A stretch of DNA of 64,000 bases from Streptomyces qaidamensis (GCF_001611795.1 NZ_CP015098.1:6448001-6512000), one strand, 5' to 3'. Counted from the stretch's first letter, positions 1 through 7,407 are shown. The notes: generated by a model from the sequence alone, not told the origin. Translations and numbers: made by a program.

Positions 1-800
1 GGCACGTCGACCGCGACGCGGGCGGCGGCGGCATGGATGGAGTCGGTGAGCAGATCGAGGGTGGCCCATGCCGGCGGCGGATCGTCCGGCCCGTCGGGTC
101 CGTCGAAGCGGATCACGGCATGGAAGTGGACGGCCCCGCGCTTCTGGTACTCGGCGACCTTGCCGAAGGAGACGCGGGACTGTTCCTTGGCAGCCTTCTG
201 TGTGAGCCCGGCTCGCTTGGCGATCTCGCGGCGCAGGTAGATCGTGAAGTAGCGCCACAGCTCGGAAGCGTGGTTGTTCCACAGCACCGCGCACGCGTAG
301 TCGTAGCCGTCGGGGTCGAGCGGGGTGCCGAGTTCGGGTGCGTCCTCGCCGTGGCGGGTGCCGCAGCGGCAGGGCCGGTTTCCGGGGCGGTTGTGGACCG
401 GGCCGAACGAGGGCGCGGTGAGGGTGGCGAAGACCCTGGGGTGGTCGCGGATGGTGTGCGGGGTGCCTTTGGCAGGGTCGCCGACGAGGCCGGCGCGGAT
501 CAGATGGTAGGTGTCGCCCGCGTAGGTCCAGGCGCAGGCCGGGCAGCGGGACGCGCGGCGGTTGCCGCAGGCGACGCGGAGCCGTCCGCCGGGCTGGGTG
601 TCGGTCGAGTAGGAGTGCAGGACCTGCCCGGTGGTGGCGTCGCGGGTGACGGTGGTGCCTTGCAGGTGGATGGGGTCGGAGCAGCCGCCGGTGCGGCGGA
701 TCTGGTCTTGGATGCGGTCGAAGCCGGGGGACCCGGCCAGCCTCAGCACGTCGGCGAGGGTGGCCGGGTCCAGGCCCGCCATGGTGGCGGTGTCGGTCAC
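1..800 (-). CDS. repSA: RepSA-type replication initiator, cut by window start
   Basis: Reading is open from a GTG at 800 to base 1, giving the first 266 residues. A Cys-rich stretch (CGNRRASRCPAC) is followed by a histidine cluster in a hydrophobic context (VHFHAVIRFDG). The second motif resembles the HUH metal-binding motif of rolling-circle initiators; the catalytic tyrosine region would lie beyond the window. In pSAM2-type elements RepSA nicks the element origin to start rolling-circle replication after excision. The GTG overlaps the TGA of the preceding 80-aa gene (GTGA), so translation is probably coupled. An in-frame ATG at 782 is an alternative start. This gene is easily missed because it has no stop in the window. 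Confidence 0.82.
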   Translation of the reverse strand, partial: MTDTATMAGLDPATLADVLRLAGSPGFDRIQDQIRRTGGCSDPIHLQGTTVTRDATTGQVLHSYSTDTQPGGRLRVACGNRRASRCPACAWTYAGDTYHLIRAGLVGDPAKGTPHTIRDHPRVFATLTAPSFGPVHNRPGNRPCRCGTRHGEDAPELGTPLDPDGYDYACAVLWNNHASELWRYFTIYLRREIAKRAGLTQKAAKEQSRVSFGKVAEYQKRGAVHFHAVIRFDGPDGPDDPPPAWATLDLLTDSIHAAAARVAVDV

Positions 801-1039
801 ACGGCACCGTCCGAGGTGGTTTCGGTGATCCGGTCGAGGGCCGACGCGGCTTCCTCAGCGGCACGGGCCAGGGCGCGCAGGGCGTCGGCAGTGCCCTGAC
901 GGGCGATCAGCGCAAGGTCGACGAACTCTCCCCCGACACGGAGGCTGACGAAGCCTTCGTCCTCGGGCGTGGGAGCGAACACGCTTACGCGGGCGGTGGT
1001 GTCCGGCTCCAGGTGAGCTGAGGTGGTGATGGTCCTCAT
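797..1039 (-). CDS. Small conserved element protein, 80 aa
   Basis: Function not recognised. The protein is acidic and Ala-rich, with a predicted short beta segment (ARVSVFAPT, FVSLRVGGEFVDLALI) followed by a helix-forming Ala/Glu stretch; no membrane segment or Cys pair. I chose the ATG at 1039 because a GGGAGG sits 11 bases before it. A GTG at 1051 that overlaps the previous stop (GTGA) has no room for a ribosome-binding site. It lies between a Cys-rich small gene and repSA with overlaps on both sides, so it is part of the element operon. Confidence 0.7.
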   Translation of the reverse strand: MRTITTSAHLEPDTTARVSVFAPTPEDEGFVSLRVGGEFVDLALIARQGTADALRALARAAEEAASALDRITETTSDGAV

Positions 1040-1047
1040 GGCGGCGG

Positions 1048-1230
1048 TCACCTCCCGACACGGGCGAAGCGGGCGGCAGGCGCGTTGCCGGTGCCGTGGC
1101 AGGCCGGGCAGCCCACGGTGAGGGTCACGCGGGTGCCGTCGGTGTGGCGGCTGCCGGTGGTGATGACGACGGCGGCGAAGCCGTCGCAGTCACGGCAGAT
1201 CCGCGCAGCCGGGGCGTGCTGGGGCATCAT
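1048..1230 (-). CDS. Small Cys-rich (zinc-ribbon-like) protein, 60 aa
   Basis: Contains CRDC near the N-terminus and CPACHGTG near the C-terminus, two CxxC pairs that could bind one zinc ion. The second pair resembles the CxxCxGxG repeats of DnaJ-type zinc domains. Small proteins with such pairs are common in the transfer operon of Streptomyces integrative elements; their role is unknown. The start at the ATG at 1230 follows AAAGGC by about nine bases. An in-frame upstream ATG at 1245 has no clear ribosome-binding site. The stop is adjacent to the next gene. Confidence 0.68.
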   Translation of the reverse strand: MMPQHAPAARICRDCDGFAAVVITTGSRHTDGTRVTLTVGCPACHGTGNAPAARFARVGR

Positions 1231-1320
1231 GGGTTTGCCTTTCATGTCCGTTGGATCTGGAAGGTGGGAAGGCGCCCGGAGCGGCGGAAGTTTGGCGACC
1301 GAGGCCGCTCCGGGGGCCGT

Positions 1321-1644
1321 TCAGCGGTGGTTGTTGAGGTCCTTGATGAGCAGCCGCAAGACGACCGCGACCACGGCGACGGAGACGCCGGTGATGGCGA
1401 CCGCGAGGAGCATGGAGACCAGGACCGCGCCGACGACGAGGACCACCGCGCCACCACCGGCAGCGAGGGCGAGCGTGCTGCCCGGGGTGAGCTGGACCGT
1501 CGGCCGGTTCGAAGCGACGGGCGCGACCGAGGCCGGGGCCGGGGCGCGTGTCGGCTGGCCGGGCGCCGGGTTGTGGGCGGTCGCCGAGGTGGTGGCGGTG
1601 ACCGGGAGCGCGGTGTCCTGGGGCGGGTATTTCGGCGTGAACAC
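1321..1644 (-). CDS. SpdC/SpdD-like membrane protein of integrative element, 107 aa
   Basis: The N-terminal 50 residues are Pro/Ala/Thr-rich and hydrophilic. They are followed by two closely spaced hydrophobic stretches (about residues 56-95) and a short basic tail (RLLIKDLNNHR). Small membrane proteins of this form, called Spd for plasmid spread, follow the translocase gene in Streptomyces plasmids and integrative elements and help intramycelial spread of the transferred DNA. The exact Spd class cannot be fixed by eye. It lies in the same minus-strand run as traSA. Confidence 0.7.
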   Translation of the reverse strand: MFTPKYPPQDTALPVTATTSATAHNPAPGQPTRAPAPASVAPVASNRPTVQLTPGSTLALAAGGGAVVLVVGAVLVSMLLAVAITGVSVAVVAVVLRLLIKDLNNHR

Positions 1645-1659
1645 GAGGGCGGTTCCCTT

Positions 1660-1815
1660 CTATTTGAGGACGGTGCTGAGGGCGGGGGCGAGGAAACTGC
1701 TGGCGGCGAGGTAGCCGCCGACCAGGAGCACGGCGACCAGCCACCACGGCGGGCGGGCGAGCTTGACGCCGAGCCATCCGACGACGAGCAGGGCGAGCCA
1801 GAGCGGTACGTCCAT
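1660..1815 (-). CDS. Tiny membrane protein, 51 aa
   Basis: A short gene beginning at the ATG at 1815 with GGAGA eight bases upstream and ending with TAG at 1660. The product starts MDVPLWLALLVVGWLG and consists almost wholly of two hydrophobic stretches separated by a KLARPPWW turn, so it should span the membrane once or twice. It sits between the 62-aa mobile element transfer protein and the Spd-like 107-aa protein with short spacers on both sides. Its place suggests a role in plasmid spread, but nothing in the sequence gives a function. Confidence 0.7.
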   Translation of the reverse strand: MDVPLWLALLVVGWLGVKLARPPWWLVAVLLVGGYLAASSFLAPALSTVLK

Positions 1816-1829
1816 GGCGCGGTCTCCTG

Positions 1830-2018
1830 TCAGGCCTTGCAGCAGTGGGTGCGGGCGGCGAGTTCGGCGCCGGCGCGGGTGTCGTAGTCGGCGGCGAAGC
1901 CGCAGCCAGGGGCGGTGCAGGCGGCGGTGTGCTTGTCGCGGCCCCGGCCGTCGTAGGCGGTGGCGACCTGCACGGGGCCGATGCGGATCACGTTGCGGAA
2001 GCGGCGGTAAGCAGGCAC
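1830..2018 (-). CDS. Mobile element transfer protein, 62 aa
   Basis: Starts at the GTG at 2018, preceded by AAGGGAG at good spacing. The sequence begins VPAYRRFRNVIRIGPVQVA and has one CTAPGCGF cysteine pair with a C-terminal HCCKA, which may bind zinc. Proteins of this size and pattern are annotated as mobile element transfer proteins beside Spd genes in Streptomyces integrative elements. It follows the DUF2637 gene by about 20 bases. The longer reading frame starting upstream at 2201 overlaps that gene and is not used. Confidence 0.78.
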   Translation of the reverse strand: MPAYRRFRNVIRIGPVQVATAYDGRGRDKHTAACTAPGCGFAADYDTRAGAELAARTHCCKA

Positions 2019-2037
2019 GGGCGGTTCTCCCTTCGGA

Positions 2038-2721
2038 TCAGGCGAGCTGGAGTTGGGCGGCGATGGCGTCGGCCACCGGGGCAGGCAGACCAAGCCGGGC
2101 GGACAGGGCTTCGGCGGGCATCGGTGACCCGGTGGTGGCCTGGTGGGCGTCGGCGATCTTCCGGGCGTGGTCGAGGAGCGCGGCCGGAACAGCAGGGGCA
2201 CTGGAGGCTCGCTGTGGCGGTGCCTGAGTCAGCTCGGGCGCGGTCGCCGCAGGCTCCGGGGCGGGTGAGAGGCCGGGGGCGGTTTCGGCGGTGCGGTGGA
2301 TCTCGACTTCCGGCACGGGTGGCTCGTCGTCCACAGGCTGTGTCGAAGGGGCGGGCGGTTCGGCAGGGGTGTGGACCAGGAGGGTCCCGCCGAGGAAGGC
2401 CAGCGCGGGCCAGCCAGCGACGAGGATGCGCAGCCACGCAGGCACGTCCTGCAGGTCGAGCAGGCCTGCGGTGGCGATGTTCGCGCCGAGCGACGCAGCC
2501 AGGGCGATGACGAACCAGGTCCAGGCGGAGCGGTCGCGGCGGGCTGTGCGCAGCCGGTGCCAGGCGGCGACCAGGAGCAGATCAACTGAGACCGGGTAGG
2601 CCCAGGCCTTCCAGCCTGTCTGTCCGGCAGCTTCGGCCAGGTCGTGCAGGTGGGCGAAGGACAACGCACCGGCAATGACGGCCTGGATAAGAACGGCGTC
2701 CGGGCGGATCGAGCGAGACAC
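2038..2721 (-). CDS. DUF2637-containing SpdB-like membrane protein, 227 aa
   Basis: The N-terminal half has four hydrophobic segments (roughly residues 8-25, 38-55, 67-88 and 98-115) with the AWAYPVSVDLLLVAAW pattern of the DUF2637 family. The C-terminal half is hydrophilic and Pro/Ala/Glu-rich, ending in a helical region. DUF2637 proteins are found in Streptomyces plasmids and integrative elements, where they act with the FtsK-like translocase in spreading DNA between hyphal compartments. The GTG start at 2721 has GGGAGG nine bases upstream. The 124 bases before it, after the traSA stop, hold no supported gene. Confidence 0.8.
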   Translation of the reverse strand: MSRSIRPDAVLIQAVIAGALSFAHLHDLAEAAGQTGWKAWAYPVSVDLLLVAAWHRLRTARRDRSAWTWFVIALAASLGANIATAGLLDLQDVPAWLRILVAGWPALAFLGGTLLVHTPAEPPAPSTQPVDDEPPVPEVEIHRTAETAPGLSPAPEPAATAPELTQAPPQRASSAPAVPAALLDHARKIADAHQATTGSPMPAEALSARLGLPAPVADAIAAQLQLA

Positions 2722-2845
2722 GTGGGCACCTCCCTTCAGGGAGTCGGGCCGGGGCGGGCGGAGATCGATGTCCGGCCGCCCAGCGGCATGGCGGGGGTAG
2801 GGACCTGGCGCGATGCGGTCGCGCCGTCCGTGGCGGTACGGGGTG

Positions 2846-4186
2846 TTACTCGGTGACCGGGCGGGGCTTGACCAGCGATGGACCGGCCGCCGGCGCCACA
2901 GCGGGCAGGTGGGGGCGGAACGGTTCGAGGAACGGCAGGTCCGGGACCAGGTGGGCGAACTCCCGGCAGACGGATACCACTTCGTCCCGCGAGGTTTCCG
3001 GGGTGCGGATCTTCGACCAGCCGCCCGAGGGGTCCGCCGCGACAGCGGTTCCGGGGCGGTTCATGGGGATCAGGCTCGCTGCCGGGACCGCGTCCGGGGC
3101 CACGTCCGCCAGGCCCATTTCGGCGGTCTGCTTGTCATTGACGCGGTGCACCACACGGCCAGTGAGCTGAGCACGGAGCATGGTGGCACCCTTGCCCAGG
3201 TCGGAGCCGAAGCGCTGCCCGCAGATCTCCAGATGGATACCGATGGCGCGGGCCATCTGTGCGAGCCGGATCAACGCGGTCACGATCCGTTCCCGGCGCT
3301 CCTCATCCTTCTTGGAGGAGATCAGGAACAGTTCCGCCACCTCGTCGACCAGCACGACCACCGGCACCGGCCGCACCTCGTCGGGCAGCTCCCACAGGTC
3401 CGAGACGCCATGACGGCTCAGCAGGTCGAAGCGGTCCTCCATCTCCGCGACCAGCACGCCGAGCAGTGAGGCGGCATCGTCGGGGGTGGTGACCAGCGCC
3501 GACAGCCGGGGCGCGAACGCGGACTGTTCCACCCCGCGCTTGCAGTCGATGCCGATCAGGGCCACCGGCAGTTGCGCCAGACCCTTGATCAGGTTGCGCT
3601 GATACATGGACTTGCCCGAGTGGTTCGCGCCGAGGGTGAGCGCCATCGGGGCCTTGCGGTAGTCCCGCTCGAACGCGGTCCCGTCCTCGCGCACCGCGAC
3701 CGGCACGGCCATGTCGTGCGGGCGGGCCTTGCGCGGCATCCGCACCCGGCGCAGCACGTCATAGCCGGTCATCCGCAGTTCGACGAAACCGGGCTTCGTC
3801 TCGACCACGCTCACCGAGTGGACTCCCCAGGCGTGCCGGAGTCGCTCCGAGGAGGCCATCACATCCGCGGGCTCCAGGCCGGCGGGAAGCCGCAGGGTGA
3901 CCCGCAGCCCGGTCGAGGTGCCGCGTACTCGGCGGATCTTCGGCGGGACCGGCTGCACCTCACGGCGGGCCACGTTGCGGGTCATGAACGCCCGCAGACC
4001 CGACGGGTGCACCGTCAGTCCACACACGTCCATCGTCGAGCGGTACGAGAGGGTGAAGCGTCCCCAGGTGACCGGCATCCCGACCAGCGACCAGTACACG
4101 CGCGGCGCACGCACCTTCGCGTAGCCGAGACCACCGGCGCCCGCTAAGGCACCCGTGGCCTCCAGCCACATCGTCAGGTCGCTCAT
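2846..4186 (-). CDS. traSA: FtsK/SpoIIIE-type DNA translocase TraSA
   Basis: A 446-aa P-loop ATPase of the FtsK/SpoIIIE type used by mycelial actinomycetes to move double-stranded DNA between cells during conjugation. Residues 180-200 carry the Walker A motif (GANHSGKS, 186-193) and VVVLVDE at 276-282 is Walker B. The N-terminal 170 residues form the element-specific part with a weak hydrophobic stretch for membrane contact. The length is usual for pSAM2-type transfer proteins. The gene starts two bases after the stop of the 109-aa gene and should be transcribed with it from the divergent promoter region at 4519-4663. Confidence 0.9.
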   Translation of the reverse strand: MSDLTMWLEATGALAGAGGLGYAKVRAPRVYWSLVGMPVTWGRFTLSYRSTMDVCGLTVHPSGLRAFMTRNVARREVQPVPPKIRRVRGTSTGLRVTLRLPAGLEPADVMASSERLRHAWGVHSVSVVETKPGFVELRMTGYDVLRRVRMPRKARPHDMAVPVAVREDGTAFERDYRKAPMALTLGANHSGKSMYQRNLIKGLAQLPVALIGIDCKRGVEQSAFAPRLSALVTTPDDAASLLGVLVAEMEDRFDLLSRHGVSDLWELPDEVRPVPVVVLVDEVAELFLISSKKDEERRERIVTALIRLAQMARAIGIHLEICGQRFGSDLGKGATMLRAQLTGRVVHRVNDKQTAEMGLADVAPDAVPAASLIPMNRPGTAVAADPSGGWSKIRTPETSRDEVVSVCREFAHLVPDLPFLEPFRPHLPAVAPAAGPSLVKPRPVTE

Positions 4187-4188
4187 GG

Positions 4189-4518
4189 TCAGGCCACCGG
4201 GGTGATCGCGACCGCGCGGAACGAGATCCCGTGCCGCTTCTGGCCGTTGAACTCGTTCTCCCAGTCACGCGCCTTCAGGCCGACGACCTTCACCGGCATG
4301 CCCGGCGCCAGACCCTCCTGGTAGCCCGTCTCCGGAATGGTGACCTGGTAGAGGTTCCCCTCCCCCTCGTCCGAGACCAGCAGACCCACGGTCGACAGCG
4401 GGGCGCCGGTCTCCCGGTCCATGGCCCGCTCACCCGTCTTGGCGTTGGCCAGCTTCGGCACGGGTGCGGTCGCTACGAACACGACAGCGGACGAAGTGTC
4501 GATCTTGAACGACGGCAT
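4189..4518 (-). CDS. First gene of transfer operon, 109 aa, function unknown
   Basis: A soluble protein starting MPSFKIDTSSAVVFVA and made mostly of predicted beta strands with conserved-looking blocks (AKTGERAMDRETG, MPVKVVGLKARDWEN). This pattern is seen in small proteins encoded just before the FtsK-like translocase in many Streptomyces elements; an OB-type fold is possible but cannot be shown by eye. The ATG at 4518 has AGGAG eight bases upstream. It is the promoter-proximal gene of the transfer operon and faces the KorSA-like repressor, so it is a likely direct target of that repressor. Confidence 0.72.
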   Translation of the reverse strand: MPSFKIDTSSAVVFVATAPVPKLANAKTGERAMDRETGAPLSTVGLLVSDEGEGNLYQVTIPETGYQEGLAPGMPVKVVGLKARDWENEFNGQKRHGISFRAVAITPVA

Positions 4519-4577
4519 GGGTACTCCTGATGTCTCACGGCTTTGAAGCAGCCCAAAGAAGGCCTTTCCTTCCCGCT

Positions 4578-4629
4578 GTCCTAGGACTGCGGCGGGCTTG
4601 GCAAGACTGTGGCACGCAGTCCTAGGACT
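4578..4629. promoter_or_regulatory. Two palindromic operators in divergent transfer/korSA promoter region
   Basis: GTCCTAGGAC occurs at 4578-4587 and again at 4619-4628. The second copy sits in a perfect 14-bp palindrome, CAGTCCTAGGACTG (4617-4630). Centres are 41 bp apart, about four helical turns. Between them lies TTGGCAA, which could supply a -35-like element to either side, and the TAGGAC within each palindrome could act as the -10 for each direction, though spacers of 15 and 19 are not ideal. The position between the KorSA-like gene and the transfer operon suggests binding sites of that repressor, controlling both units. Confidence 0.65.
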
Positions 4630-4663
4630 GTGCTTGACTGGAGGTGTCGAGAGGAGTCATGCA

Positions 4664-5458
4664 ATGACGCCCAAGTGGCGGGAGCTGGCGGACAAGCTGG
4701 CTGAACAGGTCAAGAGGGGTGAGTACGCGCCCGGCCAGCAGCTCCCGCAGATCAGGGAGTTGGTCGCAGCGGGTGAGGGCTCCAAGTCCACCGTCCACCA
4801 GGCGTACAAGGCTCTTGAGGCAGAGGGCCTGGTGACGTCTTCTCGCGGTCACGGAACCGTGGTGCGGGAGCGAGTGCCTCTGAAGCGTCTCGGCATCGCC
4901 AGGTACGACAAGGCGAAGTGGCGGGACGGCGACGAGGTCGCCTTCATCGCGGACCGTGTGGCTTCCGGACGGGGGTACCGGCGGAACGAGCAGACCCAGA
5001 CGGTCACTCGCGTTGTAGCGCCACCAGAGGTGGCGGCCGCACATGGGCTGCCGGAAGGCGCCGAGGTCTACGCCCGCGCGCGACTGGTCAAGGAAGGCGA
5101 CCAGCCGACACACACGCTGACCAGCTACTACCGTCCCGAGCATGTTGAGGGAACACGCCTGGTGGATCCCACGCCGGGGCCCGCCGGCCGAGGCGGCGGA
5201 TTTCGCGTGCTGTACGACGCGGGTTACGAGATCGATCACATGAGGGAGCGACTCTTTGCCCGTGCTGCTACACCGGACGAGGTGAAGCAGTTGCAGCTAC
5301 CGCCGGGCGAACCCGTCGTCGAGTTGCACCGGACGACGTACACGGCCGCGGGCACCGTCGTGGAATTCGCCGTTGGGGTCCACGCGGCATCCCGCTTCGC
5401 ATGGGAGTACGACTTCAAGGTGCCCGACTCGGCCAAGGACAGGAAGGGGCAGCAGTGA
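4664..5458 (+). CDS. korSA: KorSA-like GntR-family repressor
   Basis: A 264-aa GntR/HutC-type regulator. Residues 1-70 form the winged helix-turn-helix (GQQLPQIRELVAAGEGSKSTVHQAYKALEAEGLV), and the rest is a UTRA-type effector domain (RERLFARAATPDEVKQLQLPPGEPVVELHRTTYT). In pSAM2 the related KorSA silences transfer and replication genes. The ATG at 4664 has GAGGAG at good distance. A longer TTG-initiated reading is possible but would run through the second palindrome. The gene ends in a GTGA overlap with a YdcF-like gene. Two palindromes directly upstream suggest autorepression. Confidence 0.85.
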   Translation: MTPKWRELADKLAEQVKRGEYAPGQQLPQIRELVAAGEGSKSTVHQAYKALEAEGLVTSSRGHGTVVRERVPLKRLGIARYDKAKWRDGDEVAFIADRVASGRGYRRNEQTQTVTRVVAPPEVAAAHGLPEGAEVYARARLVKEGDQPTHTLTSYYRPEHVEGTRLVDPTPGPAGRGGGFRVLYDAGYEIDHMRERLFARAATPDEVKQLQLPPGEPVVELHRTTYTAAGTVVEFAVGVHAASRFAWEYDFKVPDSAKDRKGQQ

Positions 5459-6120
5459 TCTCGACACAGAACTGGGCAGACGCCCGACGCGTGTGGGACT
5501 ACCACCAGATGGGCCACTCTCCCCGGCCGTGCTCGGTGGCCATCGGACTTGGCAGCCACGACCTGGGCGTAGCCGATAGAGCAGTGGACCTGTACAAGCG
5601 CGGCATGGCCCCCCTGCTCCTCTTCACCGGTGCCACGAGCCCCACGACACGGGAACGCATGCCCCGTGGCGAGGCCGTCCACTACCGGGAGCGGGCAGTG
5701 GAACTCGGGGTCCCCAGCAGTGACGTTCTGGTCGAGCCTCGCGCCCGCAACACTGGCGAGAACATCCGCTTCTCGCGAGAGTTGTTGGAGGAGGTCGGGG
5801 TGGAGGTGTCCTCGGTGCTCCTGATCAGCAAGCCGTACGAGGAGCGGCGGGCGTACGCCACCGCGCGGAAGCTCTGGCCCGGAGTCGAGGTCGTCAGCGC
5901 CTCCAGTCCGATGACGCTGGACGAGTACGTCGACTCCATCGGTGATGCCCGCTTGGTGATCGACATGCTGGTCGGTGCGCTCCAGCGGTTGATGGTCTAC
6001 CCGGAGCAGGGCTTCATGATCAGCCAGCCCCTACCTGCCGACGTGATCGAGGCGTACGAGCGCCTTTGCCAAGCCGGATTCACGAGTCGACTCCTGACCA
6101 GCGGTGCATCTTCAGCCTGA
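5455..6120 (+). CDS. YdcF/DUF218-family protein
   Basis: A 221-aa protein starting with GTG inside the stop of the KorSA-like gene (GTGA overlap), preceded by GAAGGGG, so the two are translationally coupled. The pattern is that of the YdcF/SanA/ElyC family: an early Gly-Leu-Gly strand-turn (SVAIGLGSHDLG), LLLFTGATSP, EPRARNTGENIRFS and VLLISKPYEERRAYATARKLWP. The family has a nucleotide-binding-like Rossmann fold and is linked in enterobacteria to envelope processes; the reaction is not established. No N-terminal membrane helix is seen here, unlike SanA or ElyC, so it should be cytoplasmic. Confidence 0.78.
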   Translation: MISTQNWADARRVWDYHQMGHSPRPCSVAIGLGSHDLGVADRAVDLYKRGMAPLLLFTGATSPTTRERMPRGEAVHYRERAVELGVPSSDVLVEPRARNTGENIRFSRELLEEVGVEVSSVLLISKPYEERRAYATARKLWPGVEVVSASSPMTLDEYVDSIGDARLVIDMLVGALQRLMVYPEQGFMISQPLPADVIEAYERLCQAGFTSRLLTSGASSA

Positions 6121-6198
6121 CCCGGCGACAGCGAAGCTGTTACAGGTTTCTCTACCTCATCAAGGCCCGCGCACAGCGCGGGTGCGCACCGCCTTGTC

Positions 6199-6239
6199 GG
6201 CGGGGCCGCCGCCCTGTCTTCGCCAGCGGCGGCCCCGCC
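6199..6239 (+). terminator. Strong GC-rich hairpin after YdcF-like gene
   Basis: GGCGGGGCCGCCGC at 6199-6212 pairs perfectly with GCGGCGGCCCCGCC at 6226-6239 across a 13-base loop. It lies about 80 bases after the stop of the korSA/ydcF unit. There is no U-run, which is common for actinobacterial terminators. A smaller hairpin (CCCGCGC...GCGCGGG) just upstream may add to it. Confidence 0.6.
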
Positions 6240-6308
6240 CGGCGGCGCGCTACGTGCAGCGGACAAGGACGGAAAACGATCTACCGCATGCCCAGCGGGC
6301 ACACCATG

Positions 6309-6734
6309 ATGGCGCTTATGGGGGAATCCATCGAGCGCACAGCGTTCCGTCTGACGTTCACCGACTACCACCAGGACCCGAACGACAGCGACGTCCTCCG
6401 GCGAGCAGTGACGATCCATGCCGACCGGATCACGTTCGACGACGGCCACCTGAACCTCTGGCTCACGGGCACCCACGTCGGAGAGTTCCCGCTCGACATC
6501 ATCGAGTCCGTCTGCCCTCACGGCGATGCCGACAGGAAGCGTGAGGCGCCAGAAGAGCTACGGGCCCGTTTTCCGCGGATGGGCCACCCATGGTCACCAG
6601 AGGACGACGCCCACCTCCTTGCGCTCTACCAGCAAGGAGAACGCGACTTCGACGCCCTCGGGAAGCAGTTCGGCCGGAAGCCCAGCGCCATCCGGTCACG
6701 ACTGGCCAAACTTGGTCTCGAAAGCCTTGCCTGA
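6309..6734 (+). CDS. Small protein with C-terminal Myb/SANT-like domain
   Basis: About 141 residues. The C-terminal 50 (HPWSPEDDAHLLALYQQG...FDALGKQFGRKPSAIRSRLAKLGL) form a three-helix, tryptophan-led domain like the SANT/Myb-type module attached to some actinobacterial helicases and nucleases. It is probably a DNA- or protein-binding domain. The N-terminal 85 residues form a beta-rich domain (ERTAFRLTFTDYHQDPND...HLNLWLTG) that I do not recognise. In-frame ATGs exist at 6288, 6306, 6309 and 6318; none has a strong ribosome-binding site, so the start is uncertain. It stands alone between the hairpin after the YdcF-like gene and the next small gene. Confidence 0.65.
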   Translation: MALMGESIERTAFRLTFTDYHQDPNDSDVLRRAVTIHADRITFDDGHLNLWLTGTHVGEFPLDIIESVCPHGDADRKREAPEELRARFPRMGHPWSPEDDAHLLALYQQGERDFDALGKQFGRKPSAIRSRLAKLGLESLA

Positions 6735-6891
6735 CAGGTCCAGACGTCGGTGGCTGGGGCGGTCGGCTCCACGGCTTTAGAGGTCGTTCTCTTTCCGAAC
6801 CTCGTGTGTGGTTCTCGCTGGTCAGGCATGAGATGGCCGCGGTCGCGGGAGTCTCGGCTCGTTGCTGGCTGAGATGTCGTGGGGGTGGCGG

Positions 6892-7407
6892 ATGCCGTCG
6901 ATGCGGGCGGTGTTGGAAGCGCGGCGGAAGTCCGCGGCGGTGCGGGTGGAGGAACTCGAAGCCGAGCTGGAGCGGGTGCGGGCGGCTCTGGCGGACGCGG
7001 AAGAGGCGCTCAGGCGCCGGGTGATCGGCCTGGAGCAGTATCTGGAGGCACTGGCCGAGGCGGATGCGCCCGCCGAAGTGATCGGCGGGGTGTCACAGCG
7101 GAAGCCGGTGGGACCGCGCCGGGCGGTGCCTCACCGGCAGAACGCCACCGGAACAGAGGAGTTGTCGCCGGACTATCAGGCGTTGATGGCCGCCGCGGTG
7201 GAAGCAGGAGCCGATGGGCTGGGTGCCCGGCGGGCAGCGGTGGTGCTGGGCTGGGACAGCGCCTCCGCCTCCCGTGTCGAGGGAGCGAGGGCCCGGCTGA
7301 AGCGGCTGGTGGAACGGGGCTGGCTGGTCGAGGAGAAGCCGGGAAGGTTCAAGCCGCCGATACCGGAACAGGTTCCTGGTGCTGGACGGTCAGGCGGCGG
7401 CTCATGA
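6892..7407 (+). CDS. Coiled-coil protein of unknown function, 3' end altered by IS
   Basis: A 171-aa protein. Residues 5-60 form a strong Glu/Arg/Ala heptad coiled coil (EELEAELERVRAALADAEEA), followed by a Pro-containing linker and a C-terminal region (YQALMAAAVEAGADGLGARRAAVVLGWDSASASRVEGARARLKRLVERGWLVEEKPGRF) with the look of a winged helix-turn-helix. Such proteins are scattered in Streptomyces genomes, often near transposases. The last 20 or so codons overlap the 3' end of the convergent transposase gene by 59 bases, so the natural C-terminus was probably replaced when the element inserted. The ATG at 6892 has a GGGGGTGG upstream; in-frame alternatives are 6874 and 6901. Confidence 0.6.
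   Translation: MPSMRAVLEARRKSAAVRVEELEAELERVRAALADAEEALRRRVIGLEQYLEALAEADAPAEVIGGVSQRKPVGPRRAVPHRQNATGTEELSPDYQALMAAAVEAGADGLGARRAAVVLGWDSASASRVEGARARLKRLVERGWLVEEKPGRFKPPIPEQVPGAGRSGGGS

Larger units (their letters stand above)
1..6240. mobile_element. pSAM2-type integrative conjugative element, right part
   Basis: A block of genes typical of actinomycete integrative and conjugative elements: RepSA-type initiator, several small Spd-like proteins, a DUF2637 protein, an FtsK/SpoIIIE DNA translocase and a divergent GntR repressor of the KorSA type. Such elements normally also carry int and xis and sit in the 3' end of a tRNA gene. Neither an integrase nor a tRNA is visible, so that end must lie left of base 1. 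The right border is not defined: the strong hairpin after the YdcF-like gene is the last sequence that clearly belongs, but the patchwork up to about 9900 could also be element cargo. Confidence 0.8.

Noticed and set aside
2722-2845. 17-codon minus-strand frame between traSA and the DUF2637 gene
   Set aside because: Too short and without a ribosome-binding site; it probably only forms the leader of the DUF2637 gene.
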